A stretch of DNA of 64,000 nucleotides from RUG11237 sp050874665. GTDB taxonomy: Bacteria > Bacillota > Clostridia > Lachnospirales > Lachnospiraceae. Below, one piece after another: positions 44,421 through 53,440 of this stretch; the stretch's first letter is position 1; every line of letters begins with the position of its first letter. The notes beneath the pieces are model-generated. The model saw nothing but the letters and a program-made list of their open reading frames with translations, made no database searches and was not told the origin of the DNA. Position numbers and translations under genes: made by a program. The DNA is taken from NCBI GenBank assembly GCA_050874665.1, contig JBNMLC010000003.1, forward strand, positions 186,001 through 250,000, given 5' to 3'.

Positions 44421-46022
44421 TTATTCTTCCCATTTATCGCAAAGAGAATTAATCTGATCTGCAAATTTAGCAATATCTTTATTTGCCATCTCTTCACTCT
44501 TTCCAATAATATACATAAGTCGCTGACCTGCTGCAAGCAATCTTGCAAATACTGCAGATGCCCGTCTGGCCCCTGCCTTCTTCGCAGGAATCTTATGTCT
44601 TTCACCTTCTTTTATCATCTTGTTAGATTCTAATTCATAGACAGCACCTGTATAAGGTGCTTCTGCATCTAGTTCAAATTCTTTTCTTAAATAAGCCGCA
44701 AAGCTTTCACACACGCTGTCTTCACCATGAACTATATACACCTTTTCCGGCTTCGGGTCAAAAGAAGTAACCCATTTTACCAGCCCTTCTTTATCCGCAT
44801 GCCCACTGACACCATCTAGTTTTTCAATCCTTGCCTTCACGTCAATCAGTTCACCAAAAAGTTTCACACTGCTTGCACCTTCTAACAGCGTTCTTCCTAA
44901 CGTGCCTGCTGCCTGATAACCTACAAAAAGAATTGTACACTCTTTTCTCCATAAGTTATGTTTCAAATGATGGCGAATCCTTCCTGCCTCGCACATACCG
45001 GATGCTGACAGGATTACTTTTGGTTTTAAATCAAAATTAATAGCTTTCGACTCCTCGCTAGTAAGCGAAAGCTTTAATCCCTTAAAATTAATAGGATTGA
45101 TTCCTGCATGAATCAGTTCCATTGCTTCCTCATCAAAACAGGAGTCTATATTTTTGTTAAATATATTGGTTGCCTCTACTGCCAAAGGACTATCTACATA
45201 CACTTCAAAATCTTCAAATCCCTTAATCAAACGTTCTTCTTTTATTTTACGCAGAAAATACAACATTTCCTGTGTCCTTCCAACTGCAAAGGACGGAATC
45301 ACCACATTGCCGCCTTTTTCAAAGGTAGACTGTATGATTTCTGTTAATCTTTCTACATAATTAATTCTAGGACCGTGATTTCTATCACCATAGGTAGATT
45401 CCATTACTACAATATCCGCCTCTTTCAGATACTGCGGATCTTTGATAATCGGTTGATTCACATTTCCTATATCTCCCGAAAATACTATCTTACGTTTTAC
45501 GCCATTTTCTTCAAACCAGATTTCAATACTGGCAGAGCCAAGCAAATGCCCTACATCAGAAAATCGGATTACTATATTTTCGTCAATGGCTATCTTCTTC
45601 ATGTATTCACATGGTACGAAATGGCTGAGTACATTTTCTGCATCTTCCATTGTATACAAAGGTACCATTTCCTCTTTACCGGCACGTCTTGCCTTACGGT
45701 TATGCCATTCTGCTTCAAATTGCTGTATATGTGCACTATCACGAAGCATAATATCACACAAGTCCGTACTTGCTTCCGTAGCAAAAATTTTTCCCCGAAA
45801 TCCTTTGCTATAAATAAGTGGAAGCAGGCCACTGTGGTCAATATGTGCGTGTGTCAGCAGCACATAATCTACTGCTGCCTCACTAATCGGTAATTCTGCA
45901 TTCACATAAGTATCTTCCCCCTGTTCCATACCACAGTCGATCAGAATATTCTTACCGCACACTTGAAGGCAATGGCAACTTCCTGTTACTTCATGAGCCG
46001 CTCCAATAAATGTAAGTTTCAT
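44421..46022 (-). CDS. Metallo-beta-lactamase/beta-CASP RNase-like protein
   Basis: About 533 residues, of the MBL-fold, beta-CASP, RNA-specificity-domain family (CPSF73-like). The zinc motif LTHAHIDHSG is near residue 58-67, GHLLGSASIEI near 165, VFSGDIGN near 190, ILSASGMCEAGRIRHHL (beta-CASP motif) near 340 and SGHADKEGL near 420. These suggest exo- or endonuclease activity on RNA. The ATG at 46022 follows AAGGGG by 8 bases; the GTG at 46031 lies too close to the SD. It sits between sigE and sigG, an unusual place for such a gene. Confidence 0.9.
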   Translation of the reverse strand: MKLTFIGAAHEVTGSCHCLQVCGKNILIDCGMEQGEDTYVNAELPISEAAVDYVLLTHAHIDHSGLLPLIYSKGFRGKIFATEASTDLCDIMLRDSAHIQQFEAEWHNRKARRAGKEEMVPLYTMEDAENVLSHFVPCEYMKKIAIDENIVIRFSDVGHLLGSASIEIWFEENGVKRKIVFSGDIGNVNQPIIKDPQYLKEADIVVMESTYGDRNHGPRINYVERLTEIIQSTFEKGGNVVIPSFAVGRTQEMLYFLRKIKEERLIKGFEDFEVYVDSPLAVEATNIFNKNIDSCFDEEAMELIHAGINPINFKGLKLSLTSEESKAINFDLKPKVILSASGMCEAGRIRHHLKHNLWRKECTILFVGYQAAGTLGRTLLEGASSVKLFGELIDVKARIEKLDGVSGHADKEGLVKWVTSFDPKPEKVYIVHGEDSVCESFAAYLRKEFELDAEAPYTGAVYELESNKMIKEGERHKIPAKKAGARRASAVFARLLAAGQRLMYIIGKSEEMANKDIAKFADQINSLCDKWEE

Positions 46023-46113
46023 ATCGCTCACCCCTTCTGAATAATATAGAACAATTATATCATTTTTGCTGTTTTTTTACAATATTTCCATTATTTTTTG
46101 TGCTTTTTTCTGT

Positions 46114-46854
46114 TTATTCAAATCGCACAATCTCTTTTTTCAAACGTCTTATAATCTTTTTTTCCAATCTGGATATGTATGACTGGGAAATTCCCAACAA
46201 TTCTGCCACTTCTTTTTGTGTTTTTTCTTCCCCGCTTTCACTGTTAATACCAAATCGCAGCTCTACGATTTTTTTTTCGCGTTCAGACAATTTATCAATG
46301 GCTTTTTTTAACAGCTTTCTTTCCACTTCATTTTCAATGTCACGATAAATTACATCTTCCTCGGTGCCAAGTACATCAGAAAGCAACAATTCATTTCCAT
46401 CCCAATCCACATTCAAGGGTTCGTCTATCGAAACTTCCATCTTTGTCTTATTATTTCTCCGTAAATACATCAATATCTCATTTTCAATGCAGCGAGATGC
46501 ATACGTTGCCAGTTTAATATTTTTATCACTGTTAAAGGTATTGATTGCCTTAATCAGTCCTATTGTGCCAATAGAAATCAAATCTTCTACTCCCACACCC
46601 GTATTATCAAACTTTTTTGCTATGTAAACCACAAGCCTTAAATTATGTTCAATTAGTATGGATTTCGCCTCACTGTCGTACTCACTTCCTAAATCTCCAA
46701 TAACCTCTGCTTCGCGTGACGGTTCTAACGGTGGTGGCAGCACTTCGCTGCCTCCAATATAATGCACATCGCCTTGTTTCGAGAACATTACATTCTGCAC
46801 AGTAGGAATAACCCTCAACTTAAAATGATTTGCCATAGATACTTTTATATACAT
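46114..46854 (-). CDS. sigE: RNA polymerase sigma-E factor (pro-sigma-E)
   Basis: Mother-cell sigma factor made as an inactive precursor that SpoIIGA cuts. It has 246 residues. The N-terminal pro-sequence (about 1-30, VSMANHFKLRV) leads into YIGGSEVLPPPL, the conserved zone near the cleavage site. Region 2 (NLRLVVYIAKKF, VEDLISIGTIGLIKAINTF) and regions 3-4 (IDEPLNVDWDGNELLLSDVLG, EKTQKEVAELLGISQSYISRLEK) match B. subtilis SigE closely. GGAGGAAAACA precedes ATG. Lies 15 bases after spoIIGA. Confidence 0.97.
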   Translation of the reverse strand: MYIKVSMANHFKLRVIPTVQNVMFSKQGDVHYIGGSEVLPPPLEPSREAEVIGDLGSEYDSEAKSILIEHNLRLVVYIAKKFDNTGVGVEDLISIGTIGLIKAINTFNSDKNIKLATYASRCIENEILMYLRRNNKTKMEVSIDEPLNVDWDGNELLLSDVLGTEEDVIYRDIENEVERKLLKKAIDKLSEREKKIVELRFGINSESGEEKTQKEVAELLGISQSYISRLEKKIIRRLKKEIVRFE

Positions 46855-46869
46855 TGTTTTCCTCCAAAA

Positions 46870-47694
46870 CTATTTTTTTAACTCTCCGGAATTCAATATC
46901 ATCTGATATCTGCTTCGTGAACTTATTTCGCCATTACTGATTCCCAATACCTGTCTTTTCAGGCATATTTCTTCTTTTCCATTACTGACTATCATTTCCG
47001 TAATTGTAAATACCGGAAGCATTCCCTGTTTAGCAATCGTCTGGTATGGAATCAAATGCATACCATGCTCCAACATAGAAATTTTAGAATAGTCACCTAT
47101 CAGTGATTCTGTCACATCTTTATCAATTATATGCACGTATTTTCCTGTGAAAGGATCTTTTAAAAGGTTTCCTGTATCATACAAGGCCTCCACAATAACC
47201 TCTCGCCCCTGATATTTTATCAACACTGTATAATATCTGTTCTCTTCTTCCTTTAGTTCTATGTATATTTTCCTTATTATTTTAATAAAATAGATGCTCA
47301 CCGCACCTGCGGCTGCCACTATAACACCATAAATTTTCGCAGGAAATTCCGTATGCACTGTATAAAAGATATATTCTGTCAGCTTACCACATAAAATAGA
47401 ACCACCTGCAAATACTATTCCCGCCTGAATCTTTTTCTTCCATGAGTTTTTGTAAAAAGATGTAACTATCATTAATGGGAAAATCACCACTCCCAAATAG
47501 AGAAATCTAGACCATGCATTTCGAAAGGGCAGAATAAAAACACTGCACAGCCCCAGACTTCCCATGACTCCTGCCAGTATGATTCGGACAGACGAGGCTT
47601 TTAATTTCAAAATCTGTCCGGTTGCCACAAGCATAAGAGCGTCAAAAAAAAGATTCATAAGAAACATTTTATCTACATAGACTTCATATTGCAC
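46870..47694 (-). CDS. spoIIGA: Sigma-E processing peptidase SpoIIGA
   Basis: Membrane aspartic protease that removes the SigE pro-sequence upon a signal from SpoIIR. About 274 residues. Five hydrophobic segments fill the N-terminal half (MFLMNLFFDALMLVATG...), and the C-terminal protease domain has the catalytic DTGN in ALYDTGNLLKDPFTG near residue 155. The start is GTG at 47694, 6 bases after GGAGG. An in-frame ATG further upstream lies within the promoter and is not coding. sigE follows 15 bases later. Confidence 0.95.
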   Translation of the reverse strand: MQYEVYVDKMFLMNLFFDALMLVATGQILKLKASSVRIILAGVMGSLGLCSVFILPFRNAWSRFLYLGVVIFPLMIVTSFYKNSWKKKIQAGIVFAGGSILCGKLTEYIFYTVHTEFPAKIYGVIVAAAGAVSIYFIKIIRKIYIELKEEENRYYTVLIKYQGREVIVEALYDTGNLLKDPFTGKYVHIIDKDVTESLIGDYSKISMLEHGMHLIPYQTIAKQGMLPVFTITEMIVSNGKEEICLKRQVLGISNGEISSRSRYQMILNSGELKK

Positions 47695-47718
47695 ATTCCA
47701 CCTCCTCGTACAGACATG

Positions 47719-47752
47719 ATTATAACCAAACTCCTCTATATATTTTGTCAAA
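47719..47752 (-). promoter_or_regulatory. spoIIG promoter with 21-bp spacer and Spo0A-box-like overlap
   Basis: On the minus strand: perfect TTGACA (47751-47746), a 21-base spacer, perfect TATAAT (47724-47719). The plus strand reads TGTCAAA over the -35 (47746-47752), one mismatch from the 0A box TGTCGAA. The B. subtilis spoIIG promoter has the same design, with a 22-base spacer and Spo0A boxes. The start point would be about 15 bases before the GTG. Confidence 0.7.
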
Positions 47753-47787
47753 TTCTTGGTGCATTTTTGCAATATTTATATACAAAA

Positions 47788-47827
47788 ACACCCTTCAAAA
47801 ACGATATTTCGCATTTTTGAAAGGTGT
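47788..47827 (-). terminator. Terminator of ftsZ
   Basis: 14-base arms (47788-47801 and 47814-47827) with one G-U pair and a 12-base loop, followed by TTTTT on the minus strand. It lies 27 bases after the ftsZ stop codon and separates it from the spoIIG promoter. Confidence 0.88.
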
Positions 47828-47854
47828 TTCTACATGTTTTATTAAATCTTTGTT

Positions 47855-49021
47855 TTATTTTTTGTTTCTTTGTAAAAATTCCGGAATCTTAATGGTATTT
47901 TCTTCCACACGGCTTTCTAATACTGGTTTCTGTATTCCTAAGTTTCTGTTTACAGAAGCTGACGCTGTTCCAAAATCAACTGTGTTTGCAGCAGTTTCCT
48001 GTACTTTATTCACTGACGGCTGTTTGTATTTTGGCATTGCAATAGAAGGCTGTGCTGCAGACTGTTTTGGTGCTTCAATACCTGTTGCAATAATTGTAAT
48101 ACTTGCTTCATCTGTTTTCGTATCATCGTAAGACGCACCAAAAATAATGTTGGTATCGTCTCCGGTCAAATCCTGTACATATGTAACTGCTTCGTCCGCA
48201 TCTACAAGTGAAATATCACCAGAAACATTGATAATCACATCTGTTGCTCCCTGAATTGTAGTTTCTAATAATGGACTGGCTACCGCAATCTTCACCGCTT
48301 CTAATGCTTTATCATCACCCTTAGCCTGTCCGATTCCGATGTGTGCGATTCCTTTATCTTTCATGACAGTCTGCACATCGGCAAAATCAAGGTTAATCAA
48401 TGTTGCATTGTTAATTAAATCTGTAATTCCCTGTACTGCCTGCTGCAATACTTCATCTGCCTTCTTTAATGCGTCCGGCATTGTAGTACGTCTGTCTACA
48501 ATTTCTAATAACTTGTCATTTGGAATCACAATCAAAGTGTCTACATTCTCTTTTAATTTTTCAATTCCTGTTACCGCATTTGTCATACGTGTTCTTGCCT
48601 CGAATTTGAAAGGCTTTGTCACAACACCTACGGTTAAGATTCCCATATCTTTTGCAATCTTAGCAACAACCGGTGCCGCACCTGTACCGGTACCACCGCC
48701 CATACCACATGTTACAAATACCATATCGGCTCCTGTGATTGCCTGACGAATCTCTTCGATATTCTCCTCTGCTGCCTTTTCGCCTACTTCTGGCTTTGCT
48801 CCTGCACCAAGTCCTTTGGTTAGCTTTTCACCGATTTGCAACGGCGTTGGTGCTTTACATAGCTTCAATGCCTGCTTATCTGTATTAATGCCAATAAACT
48901 CAACACCACTGATTTTTTCGTCTACCATTCTATTGACAGCGTTATTACCTGCACCGCCCACGCCAATGACGATAATTTTTGCTGCTGCTTCTGCTTCATT
49001 TGATATAATTTCAAGTTGCAA
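47855..49021 (-). CDS. ftsZ: Cell division protein FtsZ
   Basis: Tubulin-like GTPase that forms the division ring. It has 388 residues: IVIGVGGAGNNAVNRM at the start, the tubulin signature GMGGGTGTGAAP near 105-116, and a long variable linker near 320-375 ending in the conserved C-terminal peptide (KIPEFLQRNKK) that binds FtsA or SepF. The start is TTG, 7 bases after GGAGG. It has a promoter of its own and a strong terminator. No ftsA gene is in the cluster. Confidence 0.97.
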   Translation of the reverse strand: MQLEIISNEAEAAAKIIVIGVGGAGNNAVNRMVDEKISGVEFIGINTDKQALKLCKAPTPLQIGEKLTKGLGAGAKPEVGEKAAEENIEEIRQAITGADMVFVTCGMGGGTGTGAAPVVAKIAKDMGILTVGVVTKPFKFEARTRMTNAVTGIEKLKENVDTLIVIPNDKLLEIVDRRTTMPDALKKADEVLQQAVQGITDLINNATLINLDFADVQTVMKDKGIAHIGIGQAKGDDKALEAVKIAVASPLLETTIQGATDVIINVSGDISLVDADEAVTYVQDLTGDDTNIIFGASYDDTKTDEASITIIATGIEAPKQSAAQPSIAMPKYKQPSVNKVQETAANTVDFGTASASVNRNLGIQKPVLESRVEENTIKIPEFLQRNKK

Positions 49022-49093
49022 GGTACTTCCTCCTTCTATCCCTCATGACCCAATCTATGTTCACTTTTTTCAATATTTCTTCCAATAAGTTAT

Positions 49094-49122
49094 ATAATAT
49101 ATTTTTTTTGCAAATTAATCAA
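49094..49122 (-). promoter_or_regulatory. Candidate sigma-A promoter of ftsZ
   Basis: On the minus strand: TTGATT (49122-49117), 17-base spacer, TATTAT (49099-49094), after the divIB stop codon. It gives a leader of about 65 bases. The region is A/T-rich, so chance matches are possible. Confidence 0.5.
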
Positions 49123-49152
49123 TAGGATTTTTCAATTTTTTGCATTTTTCTT

Positions 49153-49872
49153 TCATTCTTCTTTCTTAAATGTAATATTTTTCATATCTTCATCGTAATT
49201 TTCTAAATGAAGCGTTCCCTTCATTCCCTCTAAATCCGGAAGAAGTTGTTTTAATTTTACGATTTTCTCATCATTTTCAATATCGGTACCTAATAGCACC
49301 TTAGCATCCTGAAAGCTCAGTGTCACAGAAAGACTTTTAGAAAAATTAATGCTGTCCGGTGTAATCTCATATTTAGCCAGCAGCTTTGTCAGACTGAGAA
49401 TTTTTTTAAATACGTCTTCTTCCTCCACCGGAAGCCTTTTATACAGCTCTACATTATCAAAATTAATTCCTTTAATTCTAGGAACGCCTTCGATCTGTTC
49501 GCTGGAGCTTTCCACTACAATGCCTTCCTTATCAAAATAAAGATTGTATCCTAAATGTCTTACATAGCCCACCACATCTTTTTCATATACCTTTATTTTT
49601 ACTTTATTACGACTCAGAATACTCACTTCCACCGTATCTATAAACGGTATATTTTCTATTTTCTGATTTTTAACCCGCCACCAAAAATAAAGTGTATTAT
49701 AATCATATTTATGATTCATGACAAGCTCTTTGATTTCTTTTTCTGAATATCTATCGTTCCCCTCTACTTTCACCTCTGTTATCGTAAAAAAATGATACAA
49801 GGCAAGTACACAAAGCAAAAAAATTCCTGCAATGCTTAGTATAATGATTAGTTTTTTCTTTTTTCCCTGCAT
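49153..49872 (-). CDS. divIB: Cell division protein DivIB/FtsQ
   Basis: Single-pass division protein that joins FtsL and FtsB (DivIC) at the septum. It has 239 residues. A basic start and one membrane segment (about 8-29) are followed by the POTRA domain (FTITEVKVEGNDRYSEKEI, near 29-47) and the beta domain. GAGGAGAAAAG precedes ATG. It follows murA and precedes ftsZ, as in other clusters. Confidence 0.92.
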   Translation of the reverse strand: MQGKKKKLIIILSIAGIFLLCVLALYHFFTITEVKVEGNDRYSEKEIKELVMNHKYDYNTLYFWWRVKNQKIENIPFIDTVEVSILSRNKVKIKVYEKDVVGYVRHLGYNLYFDKEGIVVESSSEQIEGVPRIKGINFDNVELYKRLPVEEEDVFKKILSLTKLLAKYEITPDSINFSKSLSVTLSFQDAKVLLGTDIENDEKIVKLKQLLPDLEGMKGTLHLENYDEDMKNITFKKEE

Positions 49873-49886
49873 CTTTTCTCCTCCTG

Positions 49887-51128
49887 TCAGATTATCTTTG
49901 CACCCAACCCCAGTAAATCTCTTACAATGTTTTCATATCCCCGTTCCACATAAGCTTTATTTTCTATGCGTGTTCTTCCTTCTGCCGCCAGACCTGCAAT
50001 AACTAAAGAGGCAAATCCTCTAAGCTCCTGTCCTTGTACTGTACAGCCATATAACGTATCTACACCACAAATCTTAAGCCTGTTATCCTGAATAGAAATA
50101 TTAGCTCCCATTTTTTTTAACTCATTTACCGTCCAATAACGGTTTTCAAATATATTTTCATAGAGATAACTTTCACCCTTTGCTATCGTCAAAGCACTAA
50201 GCAATGCACTCTGCAGATCCGTGGGAAATCCCGGATATGGTTCTGTTTTTACCCAATCCAGGGCATTGTCTGCTTTCTCACCATCCACATAAATTCCTTC
50301 CGAGGTTTCTTGTAGCAGGGCTCCCATCTGTTTTAAAACCACCTTCACCGACGTCAAATGTTCATGATTTACCTGATGAAGTCTGATTTTCCCTCTGGTT
50401 GCCACAGCACCCAGCAGATAGGTCCCCGCCACGATTCTGTCAGACATAATATCATACTCGATTCCATGAAGCTCTTTTACACCCGAAATGATAATCGTAG
50501 AGCTTCCTTCCCCCAATATTTCAGCTCCCATTTTTTTTAAAAAATTTGCCAATTCTATAATCTCCGGCTCTTTTGCTGCGTTATATATTATCGTACTGCC
50601 TTCTGCCATACAGGCTGCAAGCAGAATATTTTCCGTAGCACCCACACTTGGCATACGCAGTGTAATATCAGCTCCCTTAGGTTTTCCCTTTGCCACAATG
50701 GAAGCCTCCTCTTCTTCCAGCGAAACTCCCATATTTCGAAAAGCATCTATGTGTATATCTATCGGACGTTCTCCGATATTGCAGCCTCCCGCTTTTCCCA
50801 GAAAAGCCTCTCCAAATCTTCCTAATAATGCACCCAGAAACAACAGCGAGGAGCGCATCTTATCTGTTTTTTCTCTTGTTACAGGCATTACCTGTACATT
50901 TGTAGTATCAATAGTAATTGTATGCCTGCTCATTTCACACTTTGCGCCAAGTTCTCTTAATATTGCAAGTGTTTCTTTTACATCTTGAATATCAGGACAA
51001 TTATGTAACACACAGATGCCCTTTTGCAGTATGGTGGCTGCCATTACAGGTAAAATGCCATTTTTAGAACCTTGAATTTTTATTTCACCGTTTAATGGAT
51101 ATCCTCCAATTACTTCTACTGCTTTCAT
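49887..51128 (-). CDS. murA: UDP-N-acetylglucosamine 1-carboxyvinyltransferase
   Basis: First committed step of peptidoglycan synthesis: adds enolpyruvate to UDP-GlcNAc. It has 413 residues, standard. The N-terminal IQGSKNGILPVMAA, the active-site Cys in GGCNIGERPIDIH near residue 118, and PGFPTDLQSALLSALTIAKG near 295 are present. Cys at this site is the fosfomycin target in the family. Lies between ftsW and divIB with own SD. Confidence 0.96.
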   Translation of the reverse strand: MKAVEVIGGYPLNGEIKIQGSKNGILPVMAATILQKGICVLHNCPDIQDVKETLAILRELGAKCEMSRHTITIDTTNVQVMPVTREKTDKMRSSLLFLGALLGRFGEAFLGKAGGCNIGERPIDIHIDAFRNMGVSLEEEEASIVAKGKPKGADITLRMPSVGATENILLAACMAEGSTIIYNAAKEPEIIELANFLKKMGAEILGEGSSTIIISGVKELHGIEYDIMSDRIVAGTYLLGAVATRGKIRLHQVNHEHLTSVKVVLKQMGALLQETSEGIYVDGEKADNALDWVKTEPYPGFPTDLQSALLSALTIAKGESYLYENIFENRYWTVNELKKMGANISIQDNRLKICGVDTLYGCTVQGQELRGFASLVIAGLAAEGRTRIENKAYVERGYENIVRDLLGLGAKII

Positions 51129-51201
51129 ATATATTCTCCTCTAAGACACCGAGTCTTATTTTATTATATGCAGCAGTATCCTATCTGTGCTCTCTGTAAA
51201 T

Positions 51202-52362
51202 TTATGCATGATCCAGCTTAATTCTTCTAGATACACTAAGCACCATTCCCATTTCTATCAAAAGAAACATAACTGATGAACCTCCATAACTGATGAACGG
51301 AAGTGAAATACCTGTATTCGGAATGGAGTTAGTCACTACGGCAATGTTTAGCACAACCTGTATGGCAATATGAGCCATTACTCCAACTACAATTAATGCG
51401 CCATACAAATCCGGTGCATTGTTGGCAATAATCATAAACCGCCAAATCATCAGTAAAAAAAGCAAAATCACCGCAATTGCTCCAAATAGTCCCAGTTCCT
51501 CACAAATAATAGAGAAAATCATATCATTCTGTGCTTCCGGTAAAAAGCCAAGCTTTTGCATACTGGCTCCAAGTCCTTTTCCAAGCACGCCACCGGAACC
51601 AATCGCATATAACGCCTGTAACGTCTGGAAACCTGTAGTATCGGGATAATTTTCCGGGTGAAGCCATGCCATGACACGTCCGAAACGGAAGCTGGCCTCT
51701 TCGGGAATAATTCCGCTAACCAACAGATAGACCATACCAACCGCTCCCACAACACCGATTGTGACTAATGCAAAGTATCTTTTATAATACGGTGTTGCTA
51801 CAAAAATCATAAGACATACGATTCCCAAAACAATGATGGCAGAACTTAAGTTCTTTGTAATCAATAAAATCATTCCTACGATAGGAGAAGCAAGTACCAA
51901 CAACAAAATGGTTGCTTTTAGTTGATGCACCTTTTTACCCATACGACAAACCATATAGGAAAAGAATAAAATCGACCCAAGCTTTGCCACTTCTGCCGGC
52001 TGCAAAGACAGACCAAGATTCAGCCATCTTCTGGCACCATTCGCTTCAATACCCAAAGGAGTAAGTACAAGGATAATTAAAATCCCCGATACAATATAAG
52101 CCAAAACGGAAAAGCGGTACCAGATATGATAATCCAGCCTTGTCACCACAAACATAGCTGCCAGACCCAATAATGTAGCAGTCAACTGTTTTTTTACATA
52201 ATAAAATGCATTTCCAATTTCCGTCTGTGCTTCATAGGAACTCGCACTGTAAATCATGACAAGTCCAAAGCATAAGAGAAAGATAATGATAAATAATAAA
52301 CTATAATCAAAATAAGACTCTCTTTGCTTTCTTTTAGACCGTTGCCTTGCTCTTTCTTCCAT
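51202..52362 (-). CDS. ftsW: SEDS family protein FtsW/SpoVE-like
   Basis: Peptidoglycan polymerase (lipid II glycosyltransferase) of the SEDS family, working with a class B PBP. About 386 residues and ten membrane segments. Typical are GFQTLQALYAIGSGGVLGKGLGAS near 240-265 and LPFISYGGSSVMFLLIEMGM near 360-380. The ATG at 52362 follows GGAAG; longer in-frame extension overlaps the mraY region and lacks a SD. Given the next gene (spoVD-like), it could serve SpoVE as well as FtsW function. Confidence 0.93.
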   Translation of the reverse strand: MEERARQRSKRKQRESYFDYSLLFIIIFLLCFGLVMIYSASSYEAQTEIGNAFYYVKKQLTATLLGLAAMFVVTRLDYHIWYRFSVLAYIVSGILIILVLTPLGIEANGARRWLNLGLSLQPAEVAKLGSILFFSYMVCRMGKKVHQLKATILLLVLASPIVGMILLITKNLSSAIIVLGIVCLMIFVATPYYKRYFALVTIGVVGAVGMVYLLVSGIIPEEASFRFGRVMAWLHPENYPDTTGFQTLQALYAIGSGGVLGKGLGASMQKLGFLPEAQNDMIFSIICEELGLFGAIAVILLFLLMIWRFMIIANNAPDLYGALIVVGVMAHIAIQVVLNIAVVTNSIPNTGISLPFISYGGSSVMFLLIEMGMVLSVSRRIKLDHA

Positions 52363-52391
52363 CTCATCACTTCCTATCTGTTTTATCCAAA

Positions 52392-53351
52392 CTAAAATAA
52401 CACCAATGCCAAAAGGCTCATAATTGCTGTTATCACAGAAAACACCGCTACAATTCTTGTTTCTGACCATCCACCTAATTCAAAATGATGATGTAACGGC
52501 GCCATTCGAAAAATACGCTTACCGCCGGTTATTTTAAAATACACCACCTGTAATATCACGCTGCACACCTCTGCCATATAGATGCAGCCTACAATTGGTA
52601 GGAATAGTGGGGTTTGTGTCATATATGCTGCCGCAGCCACAAATCCTCCAAGTGCCAGAGAACCGGTATCCCCCATAAATACACTTGCAGGATGTACATT
52701 AAACAGCAAAAATCCCAAAAGACTCCCTACTACCGCACAGGTAACAGGCTCTATTCCAGAACCTGTTCCGATGGCAATGACAGAAAAAAATGTAGCACAT
52801 AAAACGGTAACACTCGCCGCTAGTCCATCTAATCCATCGGTAAAATTCACTCCGTTTACAGTTCCTATAATTATAAAATACATCATTGGTATTGTTGCAA
52901 TTCCTAAATCCAAATATTTTTCAGCACCCGGTATGGGCAATAACATTTCTAAACTTACGTCCGTAAAGTGCCTGATATAATAAATAAAAATAGTTGTTAC
53001 TATCACCTGACAGGAAAATTTCTCTAAAGGGCGAAGCCCCATAGATCTTCTTAACACTACTTTAATATAATCATCCAGAAAACCAATCAATCCAAATCCA
53101 AGCATTAAAAAGAGTACGGGTATCACTTTAGGATATTCTTTCGTATAAAACAATGAGGTCACCGCTACTGCACTGAGAATAATGATTCCTCCCATCGTTG
53201 GAGTTCCATTTTTCTTCAAGTGAGCTTTCGGACCTTCTTCTCGTACCGTCTGCCCTACCTTCAGCTTACGAAGAAAGGGGATTACGAAAGGGCCTGCAAT
53301 TACACTTGCAGCAAAGGATGTCATCACCGCCCACACTGCTTCATATTCCAT
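52392..53351 (-). CDS. mraY: Phospho-N-acetylmuramoyl-pentapeptide-transferase
   Basis: Makes lipid I at the inner membrane face. About 319 residues and ten membrane segments. The catalytic regions are FGLIGFLDDYIK near residue 93-104 (first Asp pair), GVNFTDGLDGLA near 165-176, and MGDTGSLALGGF near 230. ATG at 53351 follows GAGGTGTAAA. Sits between the spoVD-like PBP and ftsW. Confidence 0.96.
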   Translation of the reverse strand: MEYEAVWAVMTSFAASVIAGPFVIPFLRKLKVGQTVREEGPKAHLKKNGTPTMGGIIILSAVAVTSLFYTKEYPKVIPVLFLMLGFGLIGFLDDYIKVVLRRSMGLRPLEKFSCQVIVTTIFIYYIRHFTDVSLEMLLPIPGAEKYLDLGIATIPMMYFIIIGTVNGVNFTDGLDGLAASVTVLCATFFSVIAIGTGSGIEPVTCAVVGSLLGFLLFNVHPASVFMGDTGSLALGGFVAAAAYMTQTPLFLPIVGCIYMAEVCSVILQVVYFKITGGKRIFRMAPLHHHFELGGWSETRIVAVFSVITAIMSLLALVLF

Positions 53352-53440
53352 TTTACACCTCGAAATCACCTATACGTATTTTACAATTTACTAGTATAAG
53401 TCTTTTTATACAATTAATCAACTGCCTTTGTCCCCAAACA

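Noticed and set aside
47695..47772. Longer SpoIIGA N terminus
   Set aside because: The extension covers the promoter hexamers, and the GTG at 47694 has an ideal SD.
52363..52470. Longer FtsW N terminus
   Set aside because: It overlaps the end of mraY, has no SD and is not typical of the family.
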